From Lysinibacillus boronitolerans JCM 21713 = 10a = NBRC 103108 (GTDB lineage Bacteria > Bacillota > Bacilli > Bacillales_A > Planococcaceae), in contig NZ_JPVR01000078.1 in the NCBI RefSeq assembly GCF_000772935.1, positions 62,001 through 126,000 of the forward strand: 64,000 nt of DNA. The letters run 5' to 3'. Made by a program: the position numbers and the translations under genes. Of the stretch, positions 17,049 through 28,421 are shown piece after piece. Position 1 is the stretch's first letter, and each line of letters begins with the position of its first letter. A model generated the notes under the pieces. The model made no database searches and had not been told where the DNA came from. It saw only the letters and a list, made by a program, of their open reading frames with translations.

Positions 17049-17077
17049 TTGACACTTACCTACTAGTAAGTTAGTAT
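17049..17077 (+). promoter_or_regulatory. Promoter with built-in operator for the TetR-type gene
   Basis: TTGACA (17049-17054), 17-nt spacer, TAGTAT (17072-17077). An inverted repeat ACTTAC-N6-GTAAGT (17054-17071) fills the spacer and is the probable binding site of the TetR-type product, so the gene likely represses itself. The -10 ends only 6 nt before the ATG at 17084, which implies a leaderless mRNA. Confidence 0.82.
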
Positions 17078-17083
17078 AAAGCC

Positions 17084-17641
17084 ATGACCAATAGAAAAAT
17101 GCAAATTATAGAGTTAACATTGAAGAATATTCAGGAAAAAGGATTCACATCATTTAGTTATGAGCATTTAGCAAAGGAGCTTGGCGTCACGAAGGCCAGT
17201 ATTCACTATCATTTCGAGAAGAAGGGAGATTTAGGGATTGCTGTTTGCGAAAGAATTCAACAAGGGTTAAAGAGAACTTTTACATTGATAAAGGAGTCCA
17301 CTATGCCAGCTGAGGAAAAGCCGTTTGCCTTTATTATGCAGCGAATAAAATTTCTTGAGCAAGACGGCATTTGTCCTATCTCAGCGTTGCAGGCAGATTA
17401 TCAAGAATTACCGCAACCAATGCAAGATAAGCTTCAGCAGCTTAGTCAAATGGAAATCGATGTCTTTGTTGAGCTATTGAAAGAAGCAAAACAACAGGGC
17501 GCACTCCAAGCTACTAATGATTTGGAGGCTCTCGCTATATTACTTATTTCGAGTACGAAAGGGGCATTACAATATAAACGTGTTGTAGGAGAAGCATTCT
17601 TTTTAAAGATGCTGGAGCAATTAAAGGAACTGTTAAAGTAA
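17084..17641 (+). CDS. TetR family transcriptional repressor
   Basis: A 185-residue one-component repressor. The N-terminal helix-turn-helix (about 20-45: FSYEHLAKELGVTKASIHYHF) is typical of TetR; the rest is the ligand-binding and dimerisation part. Length is usual. The ATG has no ribosome site and lies just after the -10 box, so translation is probably leaderless. The FabF-like gene begins 27 bp after its stop, and both are likely controlled by the operator at 17054-17071. The ligand could be an acyl-CoA or an antimicrobial lipid; that is a guess from the neighbour. Confidence 0.9.
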   Translation: MTNRKMQIIELTLKNIQEKGFTSFSYEHLAKELGVTKASIHYHFEKKGDLGIAVCERIQQGLKRTFTLIKESTMPAEEKPFAFIMQRIKFLEQDGICPISALQADYQELPQPMQDKLQQLSQMEIDVFVELLKEAKQQGALQATNDLEALAILLISSTKGALQYKRVVGEAFFLKMLEQLKELLK

Positions 17642-17668
17642 GACATGAAACGAGAAGGAGCGATGTGC

Positions 17669-18904
17669 ATGGTACGAAGAGTCGTTGTGACTGGCTATGG
17701 TGTTGTTTCCCCGTTAGGTAATTCGGTATCAGCCTTATGGGAGAATATTAAAGCAGGAAAATCAGGGATTCAAAAAATTCAAGGGGAGGCATTCAGCGGC
17801 ATTCATACGCAAATTGCTGGGACGAGTACGGATTTCGATGCAACGCAGTATATGGATAAAAAAGAAATCAGTAAATATGATCTATTTGTGCAATATGCTG
17901 TTGCCGCTGCCCAACAAGCTCTGACACAAGCCAATTTAAATATGGAGCAGGTAGATAAGGAGCGTTTAGGCGTTTACATTGGCTCTGGCATTGGGGGCAT
18001 TGACACAATTTTAGAAAATCATCAGGCTATGCTTGATAATGGGCCTCGGAAGGTGTCACCATTTATGGTGCCCATGATGATAAGCAATATGGCTGCAGGA
18101 ATACTAGCAATTAAAACGGGCTTTAAAGGACCAAGCTTTTCACCTGTTTCAGCCTGTGCGACAGGAAACCAAGCGATTGGAGAAGCTTTCTTAGCGATTC
18201 GACATGGCTATGCGGATGGCATTTTAGCTGGCGGAGCGGAGGCACCGATCAATCCACTTAGCTTTGCAGGATTCTCACGCATGAAAGCCATGTCCACTAG
18301 AAATGATGAGCCAACAAAGGCCAGTCGACCATTCGATAGCGAGCGCGATGGCTTTGTCATGTCTGAAGGAGCTGGCATCGTATTCCTAGAGGAGTATGAA
18401 CACGCCAAACAAAGGGGCGCTACAATTCTCGGTGAGATTGTTGGCTATGGTGTGACAACAGATGCTTATCATATTACAGCACCTGATTTTACAGGTGCCG
18501 CCAATGCCATGAAGCTGGCATTAAAAATGGCAGCTATCGATCGGGTAGCTATCGATTATATCAATGCACATGGTACAAGCACACCAGAGGGAGATAAATC
18601 TGAAACGAAGGCGATTAAACACGTTTTTGGTGACCATGCCTATCAACTAAAGGTCAGCTCCACAAAGTCAATGACAGGACATCTATTTGGCGCGGCTGGT
18701 GGAATTGAAGCCATTATTACATTGAAAAGTATAATGGATGGCATTATTCCACCAACAATCAATTATGAAATACCAGATCCCGAGTGTGATTTAAACTATG
18801 TTCCTAATGAGGCGCTTCATCAAGACGTTAACTTTGCGCTATCCAATGGGTTTGGCTTTGGTGGTCATAATGCTGTGCTAGCATTTAAAAAATTTGAGGA
18901 ATAA
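17669..18904 (+). CDS. Beta-ketoacyl-ACP synthase II-like (FabF paralogue)
   Basis: A 411-residue condensing enzyme of the KAS II family, which extends acyl-ACP with malonyl-ACP. The Cys-His-His triad is present: VSACATG, INAHGTSTPEGD and STKSMTGHLFGAAGG. The ATG at 17669 has AAGGAG 8 nt upstream; two earlier in-frame ATG codons are worse placed. It is not next to other fatty-acid genes and is paired with a TetR regulator, so it is probably not the housekeeping fabF but a regulated paralogue, perhaps for altered acyl chains. A terminator follows. Confidence 0.88.
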   Translation: MVRRVVVTGYGVVSPLGNSVSALWENIKAGKSGIQKIQGEAFSGIHTQIAGTSTDFDATQYMDKKEISKYDLFVQYAVAAAQQALTQANLNMEQVDKERLGVYIGSGIGGIDTILENHQAMLDNGPRKVSPFMVPMMISNMAAGILAIKTGFKGPSFSPVSACATGNQAIGEAFLAIRHGYADGILAGGAEAPINPLSFAGFSRMKAMSTRNDEPTKASRPFDSERDGFVMSEGAGIVFLEEYEHAKQRGATILGEIVGYGVTTDAYHITAPDFTGAANAMKLALKMAAIDRVAIDYINAHGTSTPEGDKSETKAIKHVFGDHAYQLKVSSTKSMTGHLFGAAGGIEAIITLKSIMDGIIPPTINYEIPDPECDLNYVPNEALHQDVNFALSNGFGFGGHNAVLAFKKFEE

Positions 18905-18929
18905 GGCATTCGCTATTAGATAAAAAAAG

Positions 18930-18962
18930 TGGTATGAATTTGATTGTTCATACCATTTTTTT
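18930..18962 (+). terminator. Terminator of the tetR-fabF-like operon
   Basis: TGGTATGAA (18930-18938) pairs with TTCATACCA (18947-18955), 8-nt loop, followed by seven T. Confidence 0.9.
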
Positions 18963-19107
18963 ACGCTTGTTCTATCAACTTGAAAAGAGGAGAGGGAACG
19001 TAAGCTATGGCAAGTCAATAAGTTTTCCTTATGATAAAGGGCTAGAAAATCGTATTATAACTTATATTTAGACTATGGTAAATTCAAAGGAAAAAGGGGG
19101 ATGGATA

Positions 19108-19854
19108 ATGCGAATCTTTGATGCACATTTTCATATCATTGACTTTAATTTTCCGATTATCGAAAATCAAGGATATACACCACCAAGCTATATAGTAGCG
19201 GATTATCAAAAGGATACAGTGAATCTTCAGATAGCGGGAGGCGCCATTGTATCAGGATCTTTTCAAGGATTTGACCAAGCCTATCTTTTAAAAGCATTGA
19301 AACAACTGGGTCCCACGTTTTGTGGGGTAACGCAATTACCTAATACGGTCACGGATGATGAAATTGTACATTTACATAACAATGGGGTACGGGCATTACG
19401 CTTTAATATAAAACGAGGTGGCTCAGAGGATTTATCACAGCTAGATACCTTTGCACGACGGGTTTATGATTTGGTGGGCTGGCATAGTGAATTATATATC
19501 GACGCGAAGGAATTACCCGAGATAGCCTCGACAATTGAAGCATTACCAGCCATCTCCATCGATCATTTAGGGCTGTCGGAAGAAGGGCTACCACATCTAT
19601 TAAAGCTTGTTGATAAGGGTATACGTGTCAAGGCGACTGGCTTTGGTCGTGTAGAGCTAGATGTGCAGCATGCGTTACAAGCGATTTATCATGTTAATCC
19701 AGATGCGCTTATGTTTGGAACAGATTTGCCATCCACAAGAGCCAAACGACCTTTTAACAATGCGGATGTTGAATTGATTCAACAGCTTTTTGATCAACAG
19801 GCTGCTGATAAAATCCTCTATGAGAATGCGCTACAATGGTATTTCCAACGTTGA
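19108..19854 (+). CDS. Amidohydrolase-2 family metal-dependent hydrolase
   Basis: A 248-residue TIM-barrel hydrolase related to 2-pyrone-4,6-dicarboxylate hydrolase and other COG3618 enzymes. The N-terminal metal motif FDAHFHI, a mid-protein IDHLG and a late GTDLPSTRA (catalytic Asp) are visible. The substrate is unknown. The ATG at 19108 has AAAGGGGG 7 nt upstream; the frame opens 11 codons earlier with no site. It stands alone between two terminators. Confidence 0.85.
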   Translation: MRIFDAHFHIIDFNFPIIENQGYTPPSYIVADYQKDTVNLQIAGGAIVSGSFQGFDQAYLLKALKQLGPTFCGVTQLPNTVTDDEIVHLHNNGVRALRFNIKRGGSEDLSQLDTFARRVYDLVGWHSELYIDAKELPEIASTIEALPAISIDHLGLSEEGLPHLLKLVDKGIRVKATGFGRVELDVQHALQAIYHVNPDALMFGTDLPSTRAKRPFNNADVELIQQLFDQQAADKILYENALQWYFQR

Positions 19855-19862
19855 ATAGGAAA

Positions 19863-19900
19863 AAAGAATCCATTTTGGCATCAAAATGGATTCTTTATTG
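19863..19900. terminator. Bidirectional terminator (amidohydrolase / phosphoesterase)
   Basis: AAAGAATCCATTTTG (19863-19877) pairs perfectly with CAAAATGGATTCTTT (19882-19896) with a 4-nt loop; A-rich and T-rich flanks suit both strands. Confidence 0.92.
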
Positions 19901-19912
19901 ATTGTGACGGTA

Positions 19913-20632
19913 CTAAGCATTTCGATAGTTGGCAAACATAATTTCCTTATAATACTGGTCTAATTGAGGCATACCCAGCTCTTTTGCGATCATCAGCTCA
20001 GCCTCACGGTCATATGCTACTCTAATAAATTGGATGGCATTATTGGACTGTGTTCCATCTAGGATGGCATAGGAAGCGGAAGTTAGGTCAAGTGAATTAC
20101 CAACACTCCCAACATTACAAAGAATTCCTTGTTTATATGTATGTAAAAAAGTTGTATGGATATCACCATAGAACACAATATCAGGTTGTTTCTTGTAATG
20201 GATTGAATTGGTTACTGCATTATTCTCAAACATAGATAAACGCTTTTCAAGTGGATGACTCGGTAAGATACGTTCAAACTCGCTTCTTGGGGATGCATGG
20301 AAAAATCTAATAAGCTGGTCATTTAATTCAAGATCAATATGAAAGGGTAATGACCCGAGATACTGATAGTCTTTTGTTGTTAATCGATCTTTAAACCATT
20401 GTAGAAAATCATTGTCAGTAGGGGATTGAATAAATACATCCCAATTGCCTCGAACCACTTGCTCACAATTCTGTTGGATGAGCTCTATACATGCAGATCC
20501 TTGAGGGCCCTTGCCAATTAAATCACCTAAACAAAAAATTCTGTCAATTTTTCTTAAGCGAATGTCTGCTAACACGGCCTCTAATGCCGTTTTATTTCCA
20601 TGAATATCTGATATAATGGCAATTTTCTTCAC
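19913..20632 (-). CDS. Metallophosphoesterase (YfcE/MJ0936-like)
   Basis: A 239-residue calcineurin-like phosphoesterase with the dimetal motifs ISDIHGN, GDLIGKGPQ, RGNWD and FYGDIHTTF. Family members cleave phosphodiesters or small phosphates; the substrate cannot be told. The start codon is GTG at 20632, with GAGGGGG 7 nt upstream. It is transcribed in the same direction as ykpA, which lies upstream with its own terminator, so it is probably independent. Confidence 0.9.
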   Translation of the reverse strand: MKKIAIISDIHGNKTALEAVLADIRLRKIDRIFCLGDLIGKGPQGSACIELIQQNCEQVVRGNWDVFIQSPTDNDFLQWFKDRLTTKDYQYLGSLPFHIDLELNDQLIRFFHASPRSEFERILPSHPLEKRLSMFENNAVTNSIHYKKQPDIVFYGDIHTTFLHTYKQGILCNVGSVGNSLDLTSASYAILDGTQSNNAIQFIRVAYDREAELMIAKELGMPQLDQYYKEIMFANYRNA

Positions 20633-20719
20633 AACGTTTCCCCCTCATCAATGCTATACTCTATCATTCTATAAAAATCCTTTAATACCTTTATAAACCA
20701 TATAAACGCAAAAGACAAA

Positions 20720-20752
20720 AAAATCCTCTACCGCTGTTGGTAGAGGATTTTT
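20720..20752 (-). terminator. Terminator of the ABC-F gene
   Basis: CCTCTACC pairs with GGTAGAGG across a 6-nt loop, extended by A/T pairs, with a T run on the minus strand. Confidence 0.9.
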
Positions 20753-20759
20753 GTAAAGC

Positions 20760-22956
<2,197 letters not shown>

Positions 22957-24843
22957 ATGGGTAAGGGCTTATTATGGACAGCCACTTGTGTAATAGTAGT
23001 TTTACTTGGGTTTGGTAGCTACTATTTTATTAAAGAAATAACAAACTCAATGGCATACAATAAATTAGTGGATGAGTATAAAAAGCCAGAACCAATTGAA
23101 CATATAGAGGCAGAATATGATGTTATTGTCATTGGTGGTGAACCAGAGGGTGTTGCTGCTGCTGTTGCTGCTGCTCGAAATGGTGCGAAAACATTGTTGG
23201 TCGAAAAACGACAAGAGTTAGGTGGATTATTTACATATGGTATGCTGAATTTCCTCGACATTCCTCGTGATGGCCATAACAACTCAATAAGTGAGGGAAT
23301 ATTTAAGGAATGGCATGAGCTTGTTAGAGGGAATGACGCTTTTGGCATTGTAGGTGCTAAGGCAGCCTTTAAAAAGCTGATCGATGAAGAGCCCAACTTA
23401 ACTTTATCCGTGCAAACCGAGATCGTGAAAGCGAATGTTAAACAACAACAATTAACGTCCGTGGAATTAAAAAATAAGTACGGTACATATGTTGTGACGG
23501 GGAAATCTTTCATAGATGCTACACAGGATGCTGATTTTGCAGCCATGTCAGGCGTTCCATTCTTTGTGGGTGGAGAAGATATTGGCATAAAGGATAAGCG
23601 TATGGCTGTGACTTTAATGCTGCATCTAAAAAATGTCGATTGGGATGAAGTAAAAAAAGCGGCTAAGTCTGGTGTATTTGGCGGTGCTAATTTAAATCAT
23701 ACCGTTATGTGGGGCTTTACAAAGCTGCATGATGAATACAAGCCATTACAAGAGGGTACAAGATTACGAGGGTTAAACTTAGCTCGTGTAGATGATGAAT
23801 ATTTCATCAATGCCTTACAGATTTTTGGTATTGATGGCTTGAATGAATCCTCCAAACAAGCGGCCATTGCCACTGGAAAGAAAGAAACGTTACACATTCT
23901 AAAATATTTACAAACAAACTTCCCAGGATTTGAAAAGGCTGAAATTGTTAGCTATCCAGAAGAACTCTACGTCCGAGAAACAAGACATATTTGGGCAGAG
24001 TATCAATTACCAATGGCAGACCTTTGGAAAAATAGTGATCAGTGGGATAGCATTGGCATTGCCTCTTATCCAGTCGATGTGCAAGCGCAAACGCCTCATG
24101 ATTACGGCTATGTGATCGCATCACCAAAGCAATATGCCATTCCATTCCGTTCATTAGTACCGAAGGACATTGATGGCTTACTGGTTGTCGGACGCTCTGC
24201 TGGTTACTCATCACTCGCGGCTGGTAGTGCACGTATTGTTCCAACAGGGATGGTGACAGGTGAAGCGGCTGGGACTGCGGCTGCTCTTGCACAGAAGCAT
24301 GATGTAACCTTTAGAGACATGAGCAAGGATAAACAATTAATTGCTACATTACAAAAGCAATTGGCTAAACAAGGTGCCTATGTTGATTCATTTTCAATTG
24401 AGTACCCATATCAAGGAGAATGGTATGATAAAGCCATTCAAACGCTCATTAATTACGGCCTTGTAGTGGGTGGCTATGATAATGACCTAAAAGTAGATAG
24501 TAAGGCGACAAAAATAAAGTTTGCGAAAATGTTAAAAGAGAGTATGCTACGTGCTGGTGGAGAAAGTGCATCAGGAATGAAGGATCAGCTCGAAATTGTT
24601 ATCAATAAAGTTTATAATCAAGGTGATGAACCCATTGAGCGAGATGAGCTAGCCCAATATTTGGCTGATGTCCTCATCGGTGAATCCAATGCGACTAGCT
24701 GGGATACGTTAGTTGAAAAAGGAATCGTCACTGAGCAAGTAGCCAAAAAAATCTCTCATAATAAGAAACTAAAATTAAAAGAGATGTATGCCATTATGGC
24801 TGATGTTATTCATTATGTAGAAAAAAAACGTTCCTCATTGTGA
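22957..24843 (+). CDS. Exported FAD-dependent oxidoreductase with SLH-like C-terminus
   Basis: A 628-residue protein. An N-terminal hydrophobic helix (about 5-25) should anchor it in the membrane or export it. Residues about 52-450 form an FAD_oxidored domain with the dinucleotide motif VIVIGGEPEGVAAAVAAARNG in part, E-K after the second strand (LLVEKR) and a late FAD motif (GLLVVGRSAGYSSLAAGS). The C-terminal 160 residues (DKAIQTLINYGLVVGGYDND and later) have the look of S-layer-homology repeats, which bind wall polymers. It is probably a cell-surface flavoenzyme; the substrate is unknown. A terminator overlaps its stop codon. Confidence 0.82.
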   Translation: MGKGLLWTATCVIVVLLGFGSYYFIKEITNSMAYNKLVDEYKKPEPIEHIEAEYDVIVIGGEPEGVAAAVAAARNGAKTLLVEKRQELGGLFTYGMLNFLDIPRDGHNNSISEGIFKEWHELVRGNDAFGIVGAKAAFKKLIDEEPNLTLSVQTEIVKANVKQQQLTSVELKNKYGTYVVTGKSFIDATQDADFAAMSGVPFFVGGEDIGIKDKRMAVTLMLHLKNVDWDEVKKAAKSGVFGGANLNHTVMWGFTKLHDEYKPLQEGTRLRGLNLARVDDEYFINALQIFGIDGLNESSKQAAIATGKKETLHILKYLQTNFPGFEKAEIVSYPEELYVRETRHIWAEYQLPMADLWKNSDQWDSIGIASYPVDVQAQTPHDYGYVIASPKQYAIPFRSLVPKDIDGLLVVGRSAGYSSLAAGSARIVPTGMVTGEAAGTAAALAQKHDVTFRDMSKDKQLIATLQKQLAKQGAYVDSFSIEYPYQGEWYDKAIQTLINYGLVVGGYDNDLKVDSKATKIKFAKMLKESMLRAGGESASGMKDQLEIVINKVYNQGDEPIERDELAQYLADVLIGESNATSWDTLVEKGIVTEQVAKKISHNKKLKLKEMYAIMADVIHYVEKKRSSL

Positions 24844-24855
24844 GGAGCGTTTTTT
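24827..24855 (+). terminator. Terminator overlapping the end of the FAD oxidoreductase gene
   Basis: AACGTTCCTCA (24827-24837) pairs with TGAGGAGCGTT (24841-24851) with a 3-nt loop, then T to 24855. The TGA stop codon is part of the stem. Confidence 0.9.
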
Positions 24856-24879
24856 GCCGAATGGGCAACATAAAAAAGG

Positions 24880-24908
24880 TTGACGCTGCTAAGGAAGTCC
24901 TGTAATAT
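24880..24908 (+). promoter_or_regulatory. Promoter of the argS T-box transcript
   Basis: TTGACG (24880-24885), 17-nt spacer, TAATAT (24903-24908), about 20 bp before the T-box leader. Confidence 0.75.
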
Positions 24909-24928
24909 ATGTCAAAATCATAGAAAAA

Positions 24929-25165
24929 TTCGATGAAAAAGAGAGTAATTGATGGGAAGACTGGCAAGCGAGTTAGGGATGGTGGGAGCCTAATGCAGGA
25001 ACCATGAATGAAGCGCACTTTGGAGAAGATTCTCGAAATAGTAGTAGAGAATAGCGGGGCGTCACCTCGTTAACAATGGAAAGTGGTCATGTCACATGGC
25101 AACTAGAGTGGTACCACGGGATTATCATGCTCTCGTCTCTAATTATAGAGGCGAGGGCTTTTTTA
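24929..25165 (+). promoter_or_regulatory. T-box leader of argS (arginine specifier CGC)
   Basis: The antiterminator core AGAGTGGTACCACGGG (25105-25120) is the T-box signature that pairs with the tRNA acceptor end. Upstream are stem-I elements (AGAGAGTA; a GAAGCGCACTTTGGAG segment near 25011-25026) with CGC followed by A as the likely specifier, an arginine codon. The terminator pairs GCTCTCGTCTCT (25129-25140) with AGAGGCGAGGGC (25147-25158), then six T. Uncharged tRNA-Arg should stabilise the antiterminator and switch argS on. Confidence 0.92.
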
Positions 25166-25187
25166 TTTGGATAGGAGGAGGAGCAAG

Positions 25188-26861
25188 ATGAATAAACAAA
25201 TCGCCGATAGAATAGCAGTCGTATTAAAGCAGCAAATAACAGGGGAGGAAATATTGTCACTATTAGAAAAACCAAAAAGCTTGGAGCTAGGGGACGTGGC
25301 CTTTCCATGCTTTACCCTAGCAAAAGTGTGGAAACAGTCTCCACAAAGTATTGCAGCACAAATAGCAAGTCAATTAAACCATGACAGTATCGAGCGTGTG
25401 CAAGCCGTTGGTGGCTATGTCAATATTTTTCTAGCTCAGCAACAGGTAACGCAACAGGTGTTGAGCAAGATTCTGCGCGATAAGCAACAATATGGTACTA
25501 TCTCAACAAAGATGGGAACGGTCGTCTTGGATTTTTCATCTCCTAATATTGCCAAGCCCTTCTCGATGGGACATCTACGTTCAACGGTTATCGGCAATGC
25601 CTTAGCAAATATAGCAGAGAAAAATGGCTATCAAGCGATTCGTATCAATCATTTAGGGGACTGGGGTACACAGTTTGGTAAGCTTATTGTTGCCTATCAG
25701 CTTTGGGGGGACAAACAGGCTATTTCAGCGTCACCGATTAAGGAGTTGCTAAAGATTTATGTGAAATTTCATGAAGAGGCAGAGCAAGATCCAACATTGA
25801 ATGAACAGGCTCGTGCAGCCTTTAAAGCATTGGAGGATGGTGATGCAGAGGCACTAGCATTGTGGCAATGGTTCCGAGATGTGTCATTAGATGAGTTTCA
25901 AACAATCTATAAGCTGTTAGGAATTGATTTTGATGCCTTTACAGGTGAAGCCTTTTACAATGACAAAATGACGCCCGTTGTGACAGCGCTAAAAGACAAA
26001 GGGCTACTCGTAGAATCAGACGGTGCGTATGTTGTGGAGATGGAGGAGATGCCTCCATGTTTAATAACGAAAACGGATGGTGCCACGCTGTATGCGACGC
26101 GTGATTTAGCAGCCGCCCTGTATCGTCAACAGCACTATCAGCCCGAAAAGATGTTCTATGTCGTTGGTAATGAGCAGTCCCTCCACTTTAAACAACTTTT
26201 TCAGGTCATCGAAAAAATGGGCGATCCTTGGGCAAAGAATCTGCAGCATGTCCCATTTGGCATGATGCTGAAGGATGGCAAAAAAATGTCGACTCGTAAA
26301 GGCAAGGTGGTGTTATTAGCAGATGTGCTAGCTGAGGCTATTGCGACGGCAAAGCGTAATATTGAGCAGAAAAATCCTCATCTTTCAAATAAAGAGCAAG
26401 TAGCACAGCAAGTGGGGGTTGGAGCGGTAATTTTTAATGATTTAAAATACCATCGTCTAAACGATATTGAATTTTCAATCGAGCAGATGATGAATTTTGA
26501 AGGCGAAACAGGTCCATATGTACAGTATACGTATGCGCGTATTTGCTCTATTTTAGATAAAGCGAAAGCTCCGAATCAAGATATGATATTGAATTCTTTA
26601 GGAGAGCTGGCTTGGCCGATTATCTTATTACTAGAACAGTTTCCCAAAACGGCAGCTATGGCTTTTGAGCAGGCTGATCCGTCTCAAATAGCGAAATATG
26701 CCTTACAATTGGCACGCTTATTCAATAAATATTATGCACAGCACAAAATAGTAGCAGATGATGAACAGCAAGCATCCCGTCTTGCACTATGTCAGAGTGT
26801 CGCGATTGTTTTAAAAGAGTCATTAGCCTTATTAGGTATTGAAGCACCAGAAAATATGTAA
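25188..26861 (+). CDS. argS: Arginyl-tRNA synthetase
   Basis: Class I aminoacyl-tRNA synthetase that charges tRNA-Arg. The 557-residue length is standard. An N-terminal Add-1-type domain (about 1-90) is followed by the Rossmann core with the HIGH-type signature (SPNIAKPFSMGHLRST), the KMSK-type loop (KKMSTRKGKVV) and an all-helical anticodon domain (YAQHKIV at its end). The ATG at 25188 has AGGAGGAGG 6 nt upstream. It is controlled by the T-box directly in front. Some Bacillales have two argS genes; the window cannot show whether this is the only one. Confidence 0.97.
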   Translation: MNKQIADRIAVVLKQQITGEEILSLLEKPKSLELGDVAFPCFTLAKVWKQSPQSIAAQIASQLNHDSIERVQAVGGYVNIFLAQQQVTQQVLSKILRDKQQYGTISTKMGTVVLDFSSPNIAKPFSMGHLRSTVIGNALANIAEKNGYQAIRINHLGDWGTQFGKLIVAYQLWGDKQAISASPIKELLKIYVKFHEEAEQDPTLNEQARAAFKALEDGDAEALALWQWFRDVSLDEFQTIYKLLGIDFDAFTGEAFYNDKMTPVVTALKDKGLLVESDGAYVVEMEEMPPCLITKTDGATLYATRDLAAALYRQQHYQPEKMFYVVGNEQSLHFKQLFQVIEKMGDPWAKNLQHVPFGMMLKDGKKMSTRKGKVVLLADVLAEAIATAKRNIEQKNPHLSNKEQVAQQVGVGAVIFNDLKYHRLNDIEFSIEQMMNFEGETGPYVQYTYARICSILDKAKAPNQDMILNSLGELAWPIILLLEQFPKTAAMAFEQADPSQIAKYALQLARLFNKYYAQHKIVADDEQQASRLALCQSVAIVLKESLALLGIEAPENM

Positions 26862-26991
26862 TAAACAATAGCCATTTAAAGGCAAACTGGCCAATGATTG
26901 ACCATCCTTTGAAAACATGATAAAAGGATAGAGGAATCCATGCAAGCTTTTCATAAATGAAGGCTGCGTAATAGTAGAGAGGATCGAATAA

Positions 26992-28173
26992 ATGGCTAAA
27001 AAACAATGGACCATTTCACTCACCTTCGTAGTCATTAGTATATTTTTTGTTGCACTTAATATGAGACCAGCCGTCACGGGAATAGGACCTCTTTTTAACA
27101 TCCTCATGACATCCTTACATGTCTCGAATACAAGCATGAGCTTTCTCACAGCGATTCCCGTTTTTTGTATGGGATTATTTGCTCCATTGGCTGTCCCACT
27201 TCAGCGAAAAATGGTCACGAAATCAGCTATCACCCTTTTAATGGCTATCCTGGTCGTCGCGAATGGGCTACGCTTTTTCCAAGCAAGCTATCTCTTGCTC
27301 ATCGTGACAAGCTTTGCGGCAGGCTTAGCGATTGCAATGATTGGTCCTATTTTAAATGCTTATATTAAGAAAAAGTTTCCAGAACGCTTTACGACAGTTG
27401 TCGGTATCTATTCATTCGGTATTGGCGTAGGGGCTACTTTAAGTGCAGCCTTAACCGTGACCTTTTATCAGGGTTTCAGTAATAGCTGGACAATCGCCCT
27501 TGGTATGTGGTCAATCCTTGCGATAGTTGCTCTCGCTATCTGGCTAGCGGCAATTCCATCCGAACACAACGAGCAGCTACACCAAGTAACTGCGTCAGAA
27601 GATGTCCGTAATCCGTGGACATCTAGACGTGCCTGGGTAATCTTACTGTACTTTGGTTTACAAACATCACTTTTTTTCTCAATCATGTCATGGCTTACAC
27701 CGCTATTGCAGGATAAAGGCCTGTCATTAGAGGCAGCAAGTACCATGCTGACCATTATGTCGATTGTACAAATGATAGGGAATATGGCGGTACCAATGTT
27801 CATGGAAAAATGGCCCAGTCGAATGGCATGGCTACTAGTGTTAAGCTTTGTTGGCGTGATAGGATTTATGCTGCTGTGGCTGACATCAGGTATTTACCTA
27901 TGGCTGGCTGTTTTATTAATTGGTATTGTGTTAAGTGGGCTGTTTCCAATCGGCCTATTGTTGCCTCTTGATGAAGCCAAAAATGATCAGGAGGCCACTA
28001 GTTGGTCATCTATGGTGCTGGCAGGTGGCTTTATGGTAAGTGCCATTATCCCCATTCTAATAGGCGTTTGCTATGACCTAACTGGCAACCATACATGGAC
28101 GTATCTGATCTTTGTACTATTAATGCTCGGCATTCTAGTAACGACAGGACTATTAAGGAAAAAATCATTGTAA
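26992..28173 (+). CDS. MFS transporter of the CynX/NimT family
   Basis: A 393-residue integral membrane protein with about twelve hydrophobic helices and the CynX-like N-terminal motif (ALNMRPAVTGIGPLF). Family members move small anions, 2-nitroimidazole or cyanate; the substrate here is unknown. AGAGAGG lies 8 nt before the ATG. A 130-bp gap separates it from argS with no clear terminator between, so read-through from argS is possible; a strong terminator follows. Confidence 0.87.
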   Translation: MAKKQWTISLTFVVISIFFVALNMRPAVTGIGPLFNILMTSLHVSNTSMSFLTAIPVFCMGLFAPLAVPLQRKMVTKSAITLLMAILVVANGLRFFQASYLLLIVTSFAAGLAIAMIGPILNAYIKKKFPERFTTVVGIYSFGIGVGATLSAALTVTFYQGFSNSWTIALGMWSILAIVALAIWLAAIPSEHNEQLHQVTASEDVRNPWTSRRAWVILLYFGLQTSLFFSIMSWLTPLLQDKGLSLEAASTMLTIMSIVQMIGNMAVPMFMEKWPSRMAWLLVLSFVGVIGFMLLWLTSGIYLWLAVLLIGIVLSGLFPIGLLLPLDEAKNDQEATSWSSMVLAGGFMVSAIIPILIGVCYDLTGNHTWTYLIFVLLMLGILVTTGLLRKKSL

Positions 28174-28174
28174 G

Positions 28175-28204
28175 AGACATGTGTCAGGTTGCACATGTCT
28201 TTTT
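28175..28204 (+). terminator. Terminator of the MFS transporter gene
   Basis: AGACATGTG (28175-28183) pairs with CACATGTCT (28192-28200), 8-nt loop, then T to 28204. Confidence 0.88.
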
Positions 28205-28421
28205 ATGTGAAAATTATTTTGTGGGTATGTTATCCTTCCATCCTCATAGCAAATTTCGTCTTTCCCCAATATTAATGGGTAGAAAGAAATGACTTTAGGG
28301 TAGTTGCTACATTTTTCTAATATTAATTAACTTATAATAATATTATGTAAACTTGAAACATTACTAGTCCTTGATTATGATAGAGAAGAGAGAATGTAGA
28401 AAAGAAAGTTTTGGTGAAGGT

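Noticed and set aside
23022..23588. 188-codon minus-strand frame opposite the FAD oxidoreductase gene
   Set aside because: Antisense shadow; Ser/Pro/Cys-rich with no coding features.
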